A stretch of DNA of 64,000 nt from Lachnospiraceae bacterium (GCA_023663655.1 JAMPGZ010000002.1:148695-212694); one strand, 5' to 3'. Positions 42,077 through 50,512 are shown, counted from the stretch's first letter. Numbers and translations: made by a program. Notes: generated from the letters alone by a model not told the origin.

Positions 42077-43453
42077 ATGAAATTAAGGACATTCTTCAGC
42101 ATTGTTGCTGCGTGTGTGGCGCTCGGATTGTCGGCACAGGCTAAATACGTGTTCTATTTTATCGGCGATGGCATGGGCATGGGTCATGTCAATGCTGCCG
42201 AGTATTATAATCGCCTTGTGCTGGGTAATGACAAGCCGCTGCTCATGACCACATTTCCGGTGTCGTCATTCGCCCTCACTTATTCGGCTTCTTCCAAAAT
42301 CACCGACTCAGCCGCTGCCGGAACCGCCCTCTCGACAGGAAACAAGACTAAGAACGGCATGATAGCCATGACTCCCGACACTGTGGAAGTGGTGTCGATA
42401 GCCCGCAAACTAAAAGATGAGGGCTGGGGTGTGGGAATACTTACTTCAAATGCTCCCGATGATGCCACTCCGGCATCGTTCTATGCTCATGTGCCTAACC
42501 GTAAAATGTTTGCCGACATCGATAAGGCTGCCGCCGCTTCGGGCTATGATTTTCTCGGTGGAGCGTCATTGCGCGGTCTCAAGGACAAGAATGGCAATGA
42601 CACCGGGGTCATGGATGAGATAAAGAAAGCCGGTGTTAAGGTGGTATATGGCACCGAGGCTTACGACGGTGCCACCTCAGGACCGCTGTGGGTGCTCAGC
42701 CACGACGGTGTGTGGGGCAATAACAATGACATCGGTTTTATTGTCGATTCAATCAATGGCGCCATGAAGCTCGATGAGCTTACAAGGGTGGCTGTCGATC
42801 ATGTGAGCAAAAATTCGCCCGACAAGTTTTTCATAATGGTTGAGAACGGACTCATTGACCACGGCGCTCATGCCAATGACGCCGGAGCGGTGGTGACCGA
42901 GGTGTTTGCCTTGCAGGATGCTCTTAAAGTGGCATACGATTTCTATCTTCAGCATCCCGATGAGACACTGATTGTGGTGACCGCCGACCATGATACCGGT
43001 GGCATAGCCATATCCGACGGACATCGCGACATGAGCATGATAGGCACGCAGGGCATCTCCAAGGATCATTTTGCCGACTATTGGCGCGACCGCATGAAGG
43101 AGGGCAAGGTTCCCGACTGGGATGAGATGAAGGGTATGCTCACCGACAAGCTCGGATTCTGGAACACGGTTCCCGTGAATGAGAAGCAGACCGCTGAACT
43201 CAAATCTCGTTTCGACGATGTGTTTGTCAAGCTCAAGGGTAGCGATGAAAAAGGACTCTACAACACCTACAATAACTTTATTTCGGAAGTGTTCAAGGTC
43301 TACAATCATTGGCTCGGCATCAGCTTCATCAGCGGCAGTCACACGGCTAATCCCGTGCCTGTGTTTGCCATCGGTGTTGGTGCCGAGAAATTCAACGGCA
43401 TGAAGAATAATATCGAGCTTCCCGGAATAATATACGATATAACACGCAAATAA
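42077..43453 (+). CDS. phoA: Secreted alkaline phosphatase
   Basis: A 458-residue periplasmic phosphomonoesterase. Signal peptide MKLRTFFSIVAACVALGLSAQA, then the metal-binding Asp31 in FIGDGMGMGH, the nucleophile Ser78 in KITDSAAAGTALSTGNK, ENGLIDHGAHANDAG, VTADHDTGGIAI with Asp-His zinc ligands, and a late GSHTANPVPVFAIG. This is a full set of alkaline phosphatase residues. It lies 35 bp after the GH3-type gene with no terminator between, so it may be cotranscribed with the pseudokinase operon. Substrate range cannot be read from sequence. Confidence 0.92.
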   Translation: MKLRTFFSIVAACVALGLSAQAKYVFYFIGDGMGMGHVNAAEYYNRLVLGNDKPLLMTTFPVSSFALTYSASSKITDSAAAGTALSTGNKTKNGMIAMTPDTVEVVSIARKLKDEGWGVGILTSNAPDDATPASFYAHVPNRKMFADIDKAAAASGYDFLGGASLRGLKDKNGNDTGVMDEIKKAGVKVVYGTEAYDGATSGPLWVLSHDGVWGNNNDIGFIVDSINGAMKLDELTRVAVDHVSKNSPDKFFIMVENGLIDHGAHANDAGAVVTEVFALQDALKVAYDFYLQHPDETLIVVTADHDTGGIAISDGHRDMSMIGTQGISKDHFADYWRDRMKEGKVPDWDEMKGMLTDKLGFWNTVPVNEKQTAELKSRFDDVFVKLKGSDEKGLYNTYNNFISEVFKVYNHWLGISFISGSHTANPVPVFAIGVGAEKFNGMKNNIELPGIIYDITRK

Positions 43454-43477
43454 ATTTTCTTTTCGCAAGGATTGCAC

Positions 43478-43485
43478 TATCTTTG
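43478..43485 (+). promoter_or_regulatory. -7 promoter element of pyrH-frr
   Basis: TATCTTTG fits TAnnTTTG, 37 bp before the pyrH ATG at 43523; it lies downstream of any earlier in-frame start and so supports that ATG. Confidence 0.6.
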
Positions 43486-43522
43486 TGATATTGTAAATGG
43501 AAGATTTGTAATACATACAGAA

Positions 43523-44233
43523 ATGAGAACCAAGTATAATAGAATATTGCTTAAACTCAGCGGTGAATCGCTGATGGGCAACCAGGGCTATGGCATCGAC
43601 ACAGTGAGACTCAATCAATATGCCGAGCAGATCAAGGAGATTGCCGACTCAGGTGTGCAGATCGCCATCGTGATTGGCGGCGGCAACATATTCCGCGGAC
43701 TGTCGGGAGCATCTAAGGGTTTCGACCGCGTGAAAGGCGACCAGATGGGTATGCTCGCCACTGTCATCAACTCGCTCGCGTTGAGCTCGGCGTTGGAAGC
43801 TCACGGACAGAAGGCTGTGGTGCTTACGGCTATAAATATGTTCCCCATCGGTGAGCACTACAGCAAGTGGCGTGCTATCGAAGCGATGGAAAAGGGTGCT
43901 GTGGCAATCCTCTCAGGAGGCACCGGCAATCCGTTTTTCACTACCGATACCGGCTCTGCTCTGCGTGGCGTAGAGGTGGAAGCTGATGTTATGCTCAAGG
44001 GTACCCGTGTGGACGGCATTTACACCGCCGACCCTGAAAAGGATCCCACAGCCACCAAGTTCTCTGAAATCACCTACGATGAGGTCTACACTCGCGGACT
44101 GAAGGTGATGGATCTCACCGCCACGGCATTGTGCAAGGAGAATCATCTCCCCATAATCGTGTTTGACATGGATACTCCGGGAAATCTGAAGAAAGTGCTT
44201 TCCGGCGAGCCTATCGGAACTCTTGTATATTAA
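43523..44233 (+). CDS. pyrH: UMP kinase
   Basis: A 236-residue cytoplasmic kinase that converts UMP to UDP in pyrimidine synthesis. It starts [19 protein letters not shown] with the P-loop-like KLSGES of bacterial UMP kinases and has [24 protein letters not shown] (UMP site) and [15 protein letters not shown]. The ATG at 43523 matches the usual N-terminus of the family; the longer open frame begins upstream of the promoter element. frr follows after 22 bp, the common pyrH-frr order of bacteria. Confidence 0.96.
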   Translation: MRTKYNRILLKLSGESLMGNQGYGIDTVRLNQYAEQIKEIADSGVQIAIVIGGGNIFRGLSGASKGFDRVKGDQMGMLATVINSLALSSALEAHGQKAVVLTAINMFPIGEHYSKWRAIEAMEKGAVAILSGGTGNPFFTTDTGSALRGVEVEADVMLKGTRVDGIYTADPEKDPTATKFSEITYDEVYTRGLKVMDLTATALCKENHLPIIVFDMDTPGNLKKVLSGEPIGTLVY

Positions 44234-44255
44234 TAATCAAAACAAAATACTAAAC

Positions 44256-44816
44256 ATGACTGACGTAAAGACTTATCTTGATCCCGCCGAAGAGAAAATG
44301 GAGATGGCGGTAGCTTATCTTGACGAAGCCCTTGCCCACATCCGTGCCGGTAAAGCCAATCCGAAAATTCTCGATGGAATCCGTGTGGAATATTACGGTA
44401 GCGCAGTTCCCGTAGGCAACGTGGCTAACATCAGCGTGCCTGATGCCCGTACCATCACCATCACTCCTTGGGAGAAATCTATGTTCAAGGAGATTGAGAA
44501 AGCGATCATCAATTCCGAACTCGGAATCACTCCTGAGAACAATGGCGAAATCATCCGCATCTCTATTCCCCCGTTGACCGAAGAGCGCCGTAAGATGCTC
44601 GTTAAGCAGTCTAAAGCTGAGGCTGAAACTGCCAAAGTATCGGTGCGCAACGCTCGCCGCGATGCTATCGACGGACTTAAAAAAGCCATCAAGCAGGGTA
44701 TGCCTGAGGATGTGGAGAAAGATGCCGAAGCAACAGCTCAGAAGCTCCACGACAAATACTTGAAGAAGATCGACGATCTCTTTGCCGCAAAAGAAAAAGA
44801 GATTCTCACAGTATAA
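44256..44816 (+). CDS. frr: Ribosome recycling factor
   Basis: 186 residues, the normal length of RRF, which with EF-G splits post-termination ribosomes. The signature stretches are present: [68 protein letters not shown] and SVRNARRDA. The ATG at 44256 gives the standard start ([15 protein letters not shown]). Cotranscribed with pyrH and followed by a strong terminator. Confidence 0.97.
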   Translation: MTDVKTYLDPAEEKMEMAVAYLDEALAHIRAGKANPKILDGIRVEYYGSAVPVGNVANISVPDARTITITPWEKSMFKEIEKAIINSELGITPENNGEIIRISIPPLTEERRKMLVKQSKAEAETAKVSVRNARRDAIDGLKKAIKQGMPEDVEKDAEATAQKLHDKYLKKIDDLFAAKEKEILTV

Positions 44817-44834
44817 TCCCCTCACAGGATCCCG

Positions 44835-44866
44835 AAAAACGCGTTGCCCCGGCAGCGCGTTTTTTG
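44835..44866 (+). terminator. Intrinsic terminator of pyrH-frr
   Basis: AAAAACGCG (44835-44843) pairs with CGCGTTTTT (44856-44864), with an inner GCC/GGC pairing and a T-run of six. Confidence 0.88.
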
Positions 44867-44913
44867 TACACCTTAAACACATATTAAAAGCATTAAGAGC
44901 AAAACCCAAATCA

Positions 44914-45494
44914 GCGGTCAGTATGACCGCAATAGGTCCCGATATACATCGTCATCTCGTTTTTTTGCCCTCTTAGGCACATATTAATATTGCGAGCAAA
45001 AACCAAATCGGTCTGTAGGACCGCAAGAGTTTAGCCCAGTATGTAGCGTCAGCGGAATGCTGGGTAAAGAGCCGGGTAATCCGGGTTGTATGTTTATGCC
45101 GAGTTGAGAGTCGATTCCGTATTGTTTGTGTTGTATAAGAAGCGGTCAGTATGACCGCAATAGCTTAGCCCGGTATGTAGCGCCAGCGGAATGCTGGGTA
45201 TGGAATACCGGGTATAGAATGCCGGGTAATCCGGGTTGTATGTTTATGCCGAGTTGTGAGTCGATTCCGTATTGTTTGTGTTGTATAAGAAGCGGTCAGT
45301 ATGACCGCAATAGCTTAGCCCGGTATGTAGCGCCAGCGGAATGCTGGGTTAATGGATTTGAAATTGAATTAAGCTCTGTAAGAGCGAACCATTGTATCGT
45401 TCCTCCGGAACTCTATATATTTGGGGTGTTATCTGTGACCCGGCATTGCGCTGACGCTCCATGCCGGGCTAAGCCCTCACGGTCCTACAGACCG
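44914..45494. repeat. Palindromic repeat array, left of ribF
   Basis: About 580 bp made of small hairpins joined by short linkers. GCGGTCA-GTA-TGACCGC occurs at 44914-44930, 45142-45158 and 45292-45308; CGGTCT-GTA-GGACCG at 45009-45023; GCTCT-GTA-AGAGC at 45373-45385; GTTCC-TCC-GGAAC at 45399-45411; CGGTCC-TAC-AGACCG at 45480-45494. Larger hairpins with arms CCCrGyAT and ATGCyGGG and a 14-base centre containing GCGyCAGCG or its complement occur at 45035-45064, 45169-45198 and 45439-45468. Stems differ but pairing and the GTA/TAC loop persist. Open frames across this region are by-products of the repeats. Confidence 0.85.
45071..45349. repeat. 129-bp direct repeat with 150-bp period
   Basis: Copies at 45071-45199 and 45221-45349 differ at one base (GAGTTGAGAG versus GAGTTGTGAG). 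Between them are 21 bp of related sequence. Each copy carries one GTA-loop hairpin and one large CCCGGTAT hairpin, so the array has recently grown by duplication. Part of the unit recurs reversed at 47276-47361. Confidence 0.9.
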
Positions 45495-45916
45495 CATCCC
45501 ACGAGCCCGTTGAACAAAAAAAATCACCCGGTGGGATAAAAAGTGGGTAAATCCCCTGCAACCATGCATTATCTTTGCCCGAACAAACACAACGGTATCA
45601 ATCTGCGGGAGAGACATCCCGTCACGGTTCCGCCATAATCACGGCAACACGCCCGAAGGACGCTGACATCAGCCGGCTACAGTCAGCCCCGAGAGCCACG
45701 CCGCGAATGCACGGATTCGTTGGAGTACTCCGACAGGCGCCTCGCCCGCAGAACCCGACCGACAACGATAGCGGAAGCAGATGGAGTCGCCCGAAGTTAC
45801 ACTTCGCTAAGTTTCAGAAATGATCTGGAAGACTGCTTGAAATTGGCTCAGTGCACAGGCCGCCAACACGAAGCCGCCATCGTTGCCGGGCTCGGGGATC
45901 CCGTCATATCCTCCAT
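45495..45916 (+). other. Gene-free stretch with an orphan promoter-like element, possible non-coding RNA or remnant
   Basis: A G+C-rich 420-bp stretch. TATCTTTG at 45570-45577 fits the Bacteroidetes -7 element, but the DNA after it has no convincing coding frame: frames opening at 45575 and 45720 use TTG starts, show no family resemblance and overlap the 3' end of ribF. Small hairpins can be drawn (CGGGAGAGACATCCCG at 45606-45621). I do not recognise tmRNA, RNase P, 6S or SRP RNA. Either an unknown transcript or the promoter end of a gene lost by rearrangement. Confidence 0.3.
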
Positions 45917-46846
45917 TCAATCCGCGTTGATTGTCTTGGCGGTTTCTGCATCAACAGTCAGTTGATGGCGAAGCTCGTCGAGGGAGTCGAAGCGGTGTTC
46001 TTTGCGTAGAAATTTTATGAATTCCAGTTCCACGGTCTCGCCATAAATTGATCCGTGGAATCCTATTATGTGTGCCTCGATGCTTTTCGGCGCCGTAGGG
46101 GAGTCCACCGTTGGACGATGACCTATATTCACCATTGCAGGATAAACTGAGCTGTCTGATAGATGCGCTCTTACGGCATATACCCCGTTTGCCGGCACAA
46201 GCCGCCGGGGACTTGATGGCAGAATATTGGCGGTGGGGAATCCGATGGTGCGTCCCAGCTCTTTCCCATGCACCACTGTGCCCGACAGACGGTAGCGATA
46301 GCCGAGCATCACATTGGCAAGAGCTATATCGCCGTTAAGGAGTAATTTGCGTATCACCGACGAACTTATTTTATCCCCTGAGCCGTCGCGGTATTCCCCT
46401 GCGTGGAATATCTTTACTCCGGCACGTTCCCCCAATGCGTCATACTCGGCTTCCTCCGTGGGATGATCATGCCCGAAGTGATTGTTGAATCCGAGCACCA
46501 AAGCCCTGACATTGTAGTCGTCACGCAGCATTTTCAAGAAATCAAAAGCCGACATACGCCGCAACTCGTCATCAAACGGGAGCATAATAATCCCCTCTAT
46601 CGATGTCGCGGCAAGGTGGTGGCACCGTTCATCGGGGGTGGTGAGCATTGAAGGCGCTTCCTTGGGATGGATGAGGTCGCGGGGATGGTTGGCAAATGTC
46701 ACCACTACCGGCGACAGATTGAGCCGGTTGCCGTGGGTGATGAGCGTGTCGATGAGGTGGCGGTGCCCTGTGTGGACCCCGTCAAACATTCCTATCGCCG
46801 CTATACGCGGCACTCTGATATCGCCTCGTTCTATTGTAGATGTCAT
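45917..46846 (-). CDS. ribF: Bifunctional riboflavin kinase / FAD synthetase
   Basis: A 309-residue enzyme that makes FMN and then FAD. The N-terminal FAD synthetase domain (about 1-185) has the nucleotidyl-transferase motif IGMFDGVHTGHRHLI and DKISSSVIRKLLLNGDI; the C-terminal riboflavin kinase domain has GRTIGFPTAN and YPAMVNIGHRPTV. Full length for the family. It is the only gene between two inverted palindrome arrays. The likely promoter -7 element (46855-46862) is 9 bp before the ATG, so the message may be nearly leaderless. No FMN riboswitch is visible upstream. Confidence 0.95.
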   Translation of the reverse strand: MTSTIERGDIRVPRIAAIGMFDGVHTGHRHLIDTLITHGNRLNLSPVVVTFANHPRDLIHPKEAPSMLTTPDERCHHLAATSIEGIIMLPFDDELRRMSAFDFLKMLRDDYNVRALVLGFNNHFGHDHPTEEAEYDALGERAGVKIFHAGEYRDGSGDKISSSVIRKLLLNGDIALANVMLGYRYRLSGTVVHGKELGRTIGFPTANILPSSPRRLVPANGVYAVRAHLSDSSVYPAMVNIGHRPTVDSPTAPKSIEAHIIGFHGSIYGETVELEFIKFLRKEHRFDSLDELRHQLTVDAETAKTINAD

Positions 46847-46854
46847 TGTCGGTG

Positions 46855-46862
46855 CAAAGATA
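46855..46862 (-). promoter_or_regulatory. -7 promoter element of ribF, at the edge of a tandem repeat
   Basis: TATCTTTG on the minus strand fits TAnnTTTG. Its TA lies in the first two bases of the 64-bp repeat copy 1 and the rest in the flanking DNA. Copy 2 of the repeat is flanked by GCCAAAG instead and so lacks the full element. Confidence 0.55.
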
Positions 46863-46997
46863 CGAATAAGTCGAGAGCAAACGAAAATTTATTTTCAGTT
46901 TGCCGAGCGGAAGTATCTTCGGCAAAGCCAAAGTACGAATAAGTCGAGAGCAAACGAAAATTTATTTTCAGTTTGCCGAGCGGAAGTATCTTCGGCA
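46861..46997. repeat. Perfect 64-bp tandem repeat (two copies, 73-bp period)
   Basis: Copies at 46861-46924 and 46934-46997 are identical over 64 bases, starting TACGAATAAGTCGAGAGCAA. Each ends in a hairpin GCCGA/TCGGC around GCGGAAGTATCT. They lie directly upstream of ribF and join the right-hand palindrome array. Identity of the copies points to a recent duplication. Confidence 0.92.
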
Positions 46998-47361
46998 CGG
47001 TCTGCAGGACCGTGAGAGCTTAGCCCGGCATGTAGCGTCAGCGGAATGCCGGGTAAATGGATCCTAAATTTAATTAAGCTCTGTAAGAGCGATACAATTG
47101 TATCGTTCCTACGGAACTCAAAATGGGGTTGGTATCACGATACCCAGCATTCCGCTGGCGCTACATACTGGGAGCTGACATATTGCGGTCCTACAGACCG
47201 ATTTGGTTGTTGCTCGCAATATTAATATGCGCCTAATAGGGCAAAAAAACGAGATGACGATGTATACCGGGACCTCTTGCGGTCATACTGACCGCTTCTT
47301 ATGCAACACAAACAATACGGAATCGACTCACAACTCGGTATAAACATACAACCCGGATTAC
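46998..47361. repeat. Palindromic repeat array, right of ribF
   Basis: The same family as the left array, about 360 bp. CGGTC-TGCAG-GACCG 46998-47012; CCCGGCAT/ATGCCGGG 47024-47053; GCTCT-GTA-AGAGC 47078-47090; GATACAATTGTATC 47091-47104; GTTCC-TAC-GGAAC 47105-47117; GGTATCACGATACC 47131-47144; CCCAGCAT/ATACTGGG 47143-47172; CGGTC-CTACA-GACCG 47186-47200; GCGGTCA-TAC-TGACCGC 47279-47295. The part 47143-47295 is an inverted copy of 44914-45064 in the left array, so the two arrays face each other around ribF. No gene is seen between 46847 and 47447. Confidence 0.85.
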
Positions 47362-47390
47362 CCGACACCCCTTCTGCCTAAATCACACGC

Positions 47391-47427
47391 AAAAGAGCGT
47401 CACCCGATTCAATCGGGCAACGCTCTT
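47391..47427 (-). terminator. Intrinsic terminator of the PepSY-like lipoprotein gene
   Basis: Two stacked stems: AAGAGCGT (47393-47400) with ACGCTCTT (47420-47427), and CCCGATT (47403-47409) with AATCGGG (47411-47417). Read on the minus strand the stem ends in TCTTTT. Confidence 0.8.
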
Positions 47428-47447
47428 CGCAATATCAGTTGCTGAGA

Positions 47448-47960
47448 TTATTTTATCACTGTCGACGGGCGTATGTCTATATCGGTATCGCGTTCGGCTT
47501 TGATGAAATTGCCGTCGGCGTCGAAATATACGTCCATGTCGTACTGTCCACGCTGCTCCACGTCAAAGATGTAGAAAGAGTCGCTTGCACGCTCGTAGTA
47601 ATCGATGTCGTCAATCGCCCACTCTCCGTATTCCGATCCGTAGAATGCCGTCATGATGTCGGCGGGAACATTGGTGTAGGGTGCCTCGTAGTCGATCTCG
47701 GTCATTACCCATTGTCCCTCTTTGGAGAACCACACCTCATATTCGTCGCCCATCTTGTCGAATTCTGCCACGCGATAGTTATTGTGGCGTGTCTCCCACT
47801 CGGCATCTACGTTGGGATATAACTTATTCAGCTCGTTGATGAAATCGGTAGTGGGGGTAAAGTCGTGGTCATCGTCATCGCTACAGGATGTGAGATAGAC
47901 CGCGGCGCTTGACGATAAAAGAAGTGCTGCGAGTAACTTGGTGGATTTCAGAAAGTTCAT
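47448..47960 (-). CDS. PepSY-like domain surface lipoprotein
   Basis: About 170 residues. Signal peptide with lipobox LTSC followed by SDDDDHDF, a strong surface-export signal. The mature part holds two PepSY-like (beta-lactamase-inhibitor-like) units: FINELNKLYPNVDAEWE...YRVAEFDKMGDEYEVWFSKEGQWV and a second half ending SFYIFDVEQRGQYDMDVYFDADGNFI. Such small lipoproteins are frequent in gut Bacteroidales, function unknown. The ATG at 47960 gives a 25-residue signal peptide; an upstream ATG at 47984 in the same frame (MKTKKTLH) is also possible. Own terminator; no clear promoter. Confidence 0.8.
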   Translation of the reverse strand: MNFLKSTKLLAALLLSSSAAVYLTSCSDDDDHDFTPTTDFINELNKLYPNVDAEWETRHNNYRVAEFDKMGDEYEVWFSKEGQWVMTEIDYEAPYTNVPADIMTAFYGSEYGEWAIDDIDYYERASDSFYIFDVEQRGQYDMDVYFDADGNFIKAERDTDIDIRPSTVIK

Positions 47961-48080
47961 GTGCAAAGTTTTTTTAGTTTTCATAATTCAGCAGTTATAA
48001 CAATATATTTCAGAGGATAGTTCTGACGTTATTTTGTTTTAACATTATGATAATCTTTGCGTTAAATCTTATTTAATCCC

Positions 48081-49010
48081 TTATGCGAACAGGGGCGTCG
48101 ACAGGTAGCGTTCGCCGGTGTCAGGGAGAATGACCACAATTGTTTTGCCGGCGTTCTCTTCAAGCTCTGCGAGCGAGATGGCAGCATAAAGGGCAGCCCC
48201 CGAGGATATTCCGGCGAGCAATCCCTCTTCTTTTGCCAACAGGCGCGCTCCTTGGAATGCTTCATCGTTGCTCACGGTGACTACGCTGTCGACAATCTCC
48301 TTGTTGTAGTTGCGGGGCACGAATCCGGCTCCGATGCCCTGTATCTTGTGGGGGCCCGGTTTGCCGCCCGACAGCACAGGCGAGTCGGCGGGCTCTACCG
48401 CTACCACCTTTATTGCTGGATTATGCCGTTTCAGAGCCTCTCCGGTTCCCGAAACGGTTCCTCCGGTTCCGACACCTGCGACAAGAATGTTGACCGTCCC
48501 TTCCGTGTCGCGCCATATCTCTTCAGCGGTGGTTTTGACATGGGCTTCGGGGTTGGAGGGATTGTTGAACTGTTGGAGAATCACAGCTCCGGGTGTTGAG
48601 TCGCGAAGCTCCTCAGCGCGTTTTATGGTACCGCTCATCCCTTCGCTTCCCGGAGTGAGGATAAGTTCGGCTCCGTAGGCTTTGAGCAGATTACGGCGTT
48701 CCTGACTCATTGTTTCGGGCATTGTGAGGATTACTTTGTAGCCTTTCAGCGAACCCACCCATGCAAGCCCTATGCCGGTGTTGCCGCTTGTGGGCTCGAT
48801 GATGACTGCGCCGGGCTTGAGCATGCCGTTTTTTTCAGCATCCTCGATCATGGAGAGTGCCGCACGGTCTTTGACACTTCCGCCGGGATTGAATGATTCG
48901 ATTTTCACAAGCAGACGGGCTTTCAGGTCTTTTGCACGTTCGATGTTTACTGCTTCGAGCAGCGGTGTATTGCCGATCAGCTCGATGAGTGAGGTGTAAA
49001 TTTGTGCCAT
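48081..49010 (-). CDS. cysK: Cysteine synthase A (O-acetylserine sulfhydrylase)
   Basis: A 309-residue PLP enzyme that makes cysteine from O-acetylserine and sulfide. PLP lysine Lys47 in [12 protein letters not shown], substrate loop [13 protein letters not shown], phosphate loop [17 protein letters not shown] and the C-terminal SSGAALYAA. Length and motifs match CysK rather than cystathionine beta-synthase. Monocistronic between purB and the PepSY gene on the same strand. Confidence 0.95.
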   Translation of the reverse strand: MAQIYTSLIELIGNTPLLEAVNIERAKDLKARLLVKIESFNPGGSVKDRAALSMIEDAEKNGMLKPGAVIIEPTSGNTGIGLAWVGSLKGYKVILTMPETMSQERRNLLKAYGAELILTPGSEGMSGTIKRAEELRDSTPGAVILQQFNNPSNPEAHVKTTAEEIWRDTEGTVNILVAGVGTGGTVSGTGEALKRHNPAIKVVAVEPADSPVLSGGKPGPHKIQGIGAGFVPRNYNKEIVDSVVTVSNDEAFQGARLLAKEEGLLAGISSGAALYAAISLAELEENAGKTIVVILPDTGERYLSTPLFA

Positions 49011-49041
49011 TTTAGTGTGTTGTTTATATGTTGGAAAACAG

Positions 49042-49087
49042 TGACGGACGCTCTACCGCCTGGTGTTCCATGGTAAAACGTCCGTCA
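49042..49087 (-). terminator. Hairpin after purB, probable terminator
   Basis: TGACGGACG (49042-49050) and CGTCCGTCA (49079-49087) form a 9-bp stem with a 28-base loop; on the minus strand CTGTTTTCC follows. The long loop makes it weaker than the others. Confidence 0.5.
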
Positions 49088-49124
49088 AAATGTTAAAGTT
49101 TGCGTTATCCGCCGCTATTCTGGA

Positions 49125-50468
49125 TTAATATCCGGTATAGGAGTGGGGAGTGATTTTTTTCAGTTCCTCCTTCACTGCATCAGTCACGTTGAGTGTGTCG
49201 ATGAATGCGGCGATGCTCTCGGCAGTCACTGTGGTGTTGACACGTGTCAGTTCCTTGAGAGTTTCGTAGGGCTTCGGATACCCTTCGCGGCGCAGGATTG
49301 TCTGGATTGCCTCGGCTACCACGTTCCACATATTGTCGAGGTCGCGGTTGATAGCCTCTTCGTTGAGAAGGAGCTTGTTGAGCCCTTTCAGCGTTGAGCT
49401 GAACGCGATGAGGATGTGGGCGAGGGGCACACCGATGTTACGCAGCACTGTCGAGTCGGTCAAGTCGCGCTGAAGGCGTGACACCGGCAGCTTGGTTGCG
49501 AGATGGTCGAGCAGAGCGTTGGCGATGCCGAGGTTGCCTTCCGAGTTCTCGAAGTCGATGGGATTCACCTTGTGAGGCATTGCCGATGAACCTACCTCGC
49601 CGGCTTTGATCTTCTGCTTGAAATATTCCATCGAGATATATTGCCAGAAGTCTTTGTCAAGGTCGAGGATGATGGTATTGATGCGGCGCAATGCGTCAAA
49701 CAGTGCGGCAAGGTTGTCGTAGTTTGAAATCTGTGTAGTGTACTCCTCACGCTCGATGCCGAGCTTCTCCATGAGGAATTTTTTACCAAACGCGCGCCAG
49801 TCGATGTTGGGGTAAGCGATGAGGTGGGCGTTGAAATTACCTGTGGCGCCGCCGAATTTTCCGCTTATCGGTGTTGCGTCGAGCAATCTGATCTGTTGGC
49901 GCAGACGATAGGTGAACACGCGGATCTCTTTGCCGAGACGGGTGGGCGATGCGGGCTGTCCGTGGGTCTTTGCGAGCATGGGCAGCTCCTGCCATTCATC
50001 GGCACGATGTTCAAGATGTTCCACGAGCTCCATCAGAGCAGGGCGGTAAACTTCATCAAGCGCCTCCTTGATCGACAAGGGCACTGCCGTGTTGTTGATG
50101 TCCTGCGATGTGAGTCCGAAATGGATGAATTCCTTGTATTGAGAGAGTCCCAGACGGTCAAACTGCTCTTTGATGAAATATTCGACAGCTTTTACGTCGT
50201 GGTTTGTGACTGACTCGATCTCTTTGATCTTCATCGCGTCGTCAGTCGTGAAATCCTGATATATCTTGCGCAATTCAGGGAATACGGTATGGTTCACCCC
50301 TGAGAGCTGGGGCAGGGATATCTCGCACAGAGATATGAAATATTCCACTTCGACTCTCACGCGATAGCGTATGAGCGCGTACTCTGAAAAATAATTGTCA
50401 AGACTTGCGCACTTGTTGCGGTAACGTCCGTCAACAGGAGAAATGGCGGTGAGTTGGGTCAGTTGCAT
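49125..50468 (-). CDS. purB: Adenylosuccinate lyase
   Basis: A 447-residue cytoplasmic enzyme of purine synthesis, cleaving SAICAR and adenylosuccinate. Signature GSSAMPHKVNPIDFEN, plus ISPVDGRYRNKC at the N-terminus, TSQDINNTA and KTHGQPASPTRLGKE. This is the PurB branch of Bacteroidetes/E. coli (about 450 residues). The start at 50468 (MQLTQLTAISPVDGRY) matches the family; the open frame beyond it to 50567 crosses the promoter. Confidence 0.96.
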   Translation of the reverse strand: MQLTQLTAISPVDGRYRNKCASLDNYFSEYALIRYRVRVEVEYFISLCEISLPQLSGVNHTVFPELRKIYQDFTTDDAMKIKEIESVTNHDVKAVEYFIKEQFDRLGLSQYKEFIHFGLTSQDINNTAVPLSIKEALDEVYRPALMELVEHLEHRADEWQELPMLAKTHGQPASPTRLGKEIRVFTYRLRQQIRLLDATPISGKFGGATGNFNAHLIAYPNIDWRAFGKKFLMEKLGIEREEYTTQISNYDNLAALFDALRRINTIILDLDKDFWQYISMEYFKQKIKAGEVGSSAMPHKVNPIDFENSEGNLGIANALLDHLATKLPVSRLQRDLTDSTVLRNIGVPLAHILIAFSSTLKGLNKLLLNEEAINRDLDNMWNVVAEAIQTILRREGYPKPYETLKELTRVNTTVTAESIAAFIDTLNVTDAVKEELKKITPHSYTGY

Positions 50469-50504
50469 ATTGCTGATATGAGTTGATGAAATGAATGTAG
50501 ACCA

Positions 50505-50512
50505 CAAAATTA
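50505..50512 (-). promoter_or_regulatory. -7 promoter element of purB
   Basis: TAATTTTG on the minus strand fits TAnnTTTG, 36 bp before the ATG at 50468, and excludes the longer open frame as coding. Confidence 0.5.

Noticed and set aside
45071..45349. CRISPR array
   Set aside because: Only two long units (129 bp) with a 21-bp gap, no uniform short repeats with spacers, and no cas genes.
45126..45539. Open frame of 137 codons on the plus strand
   Set aside because: It is read through the palindromic array; its protein repeats itself (IRSGQYDRNSLARYVAPAEC twice) only because the DNA is a direct repeat. Not a gene.
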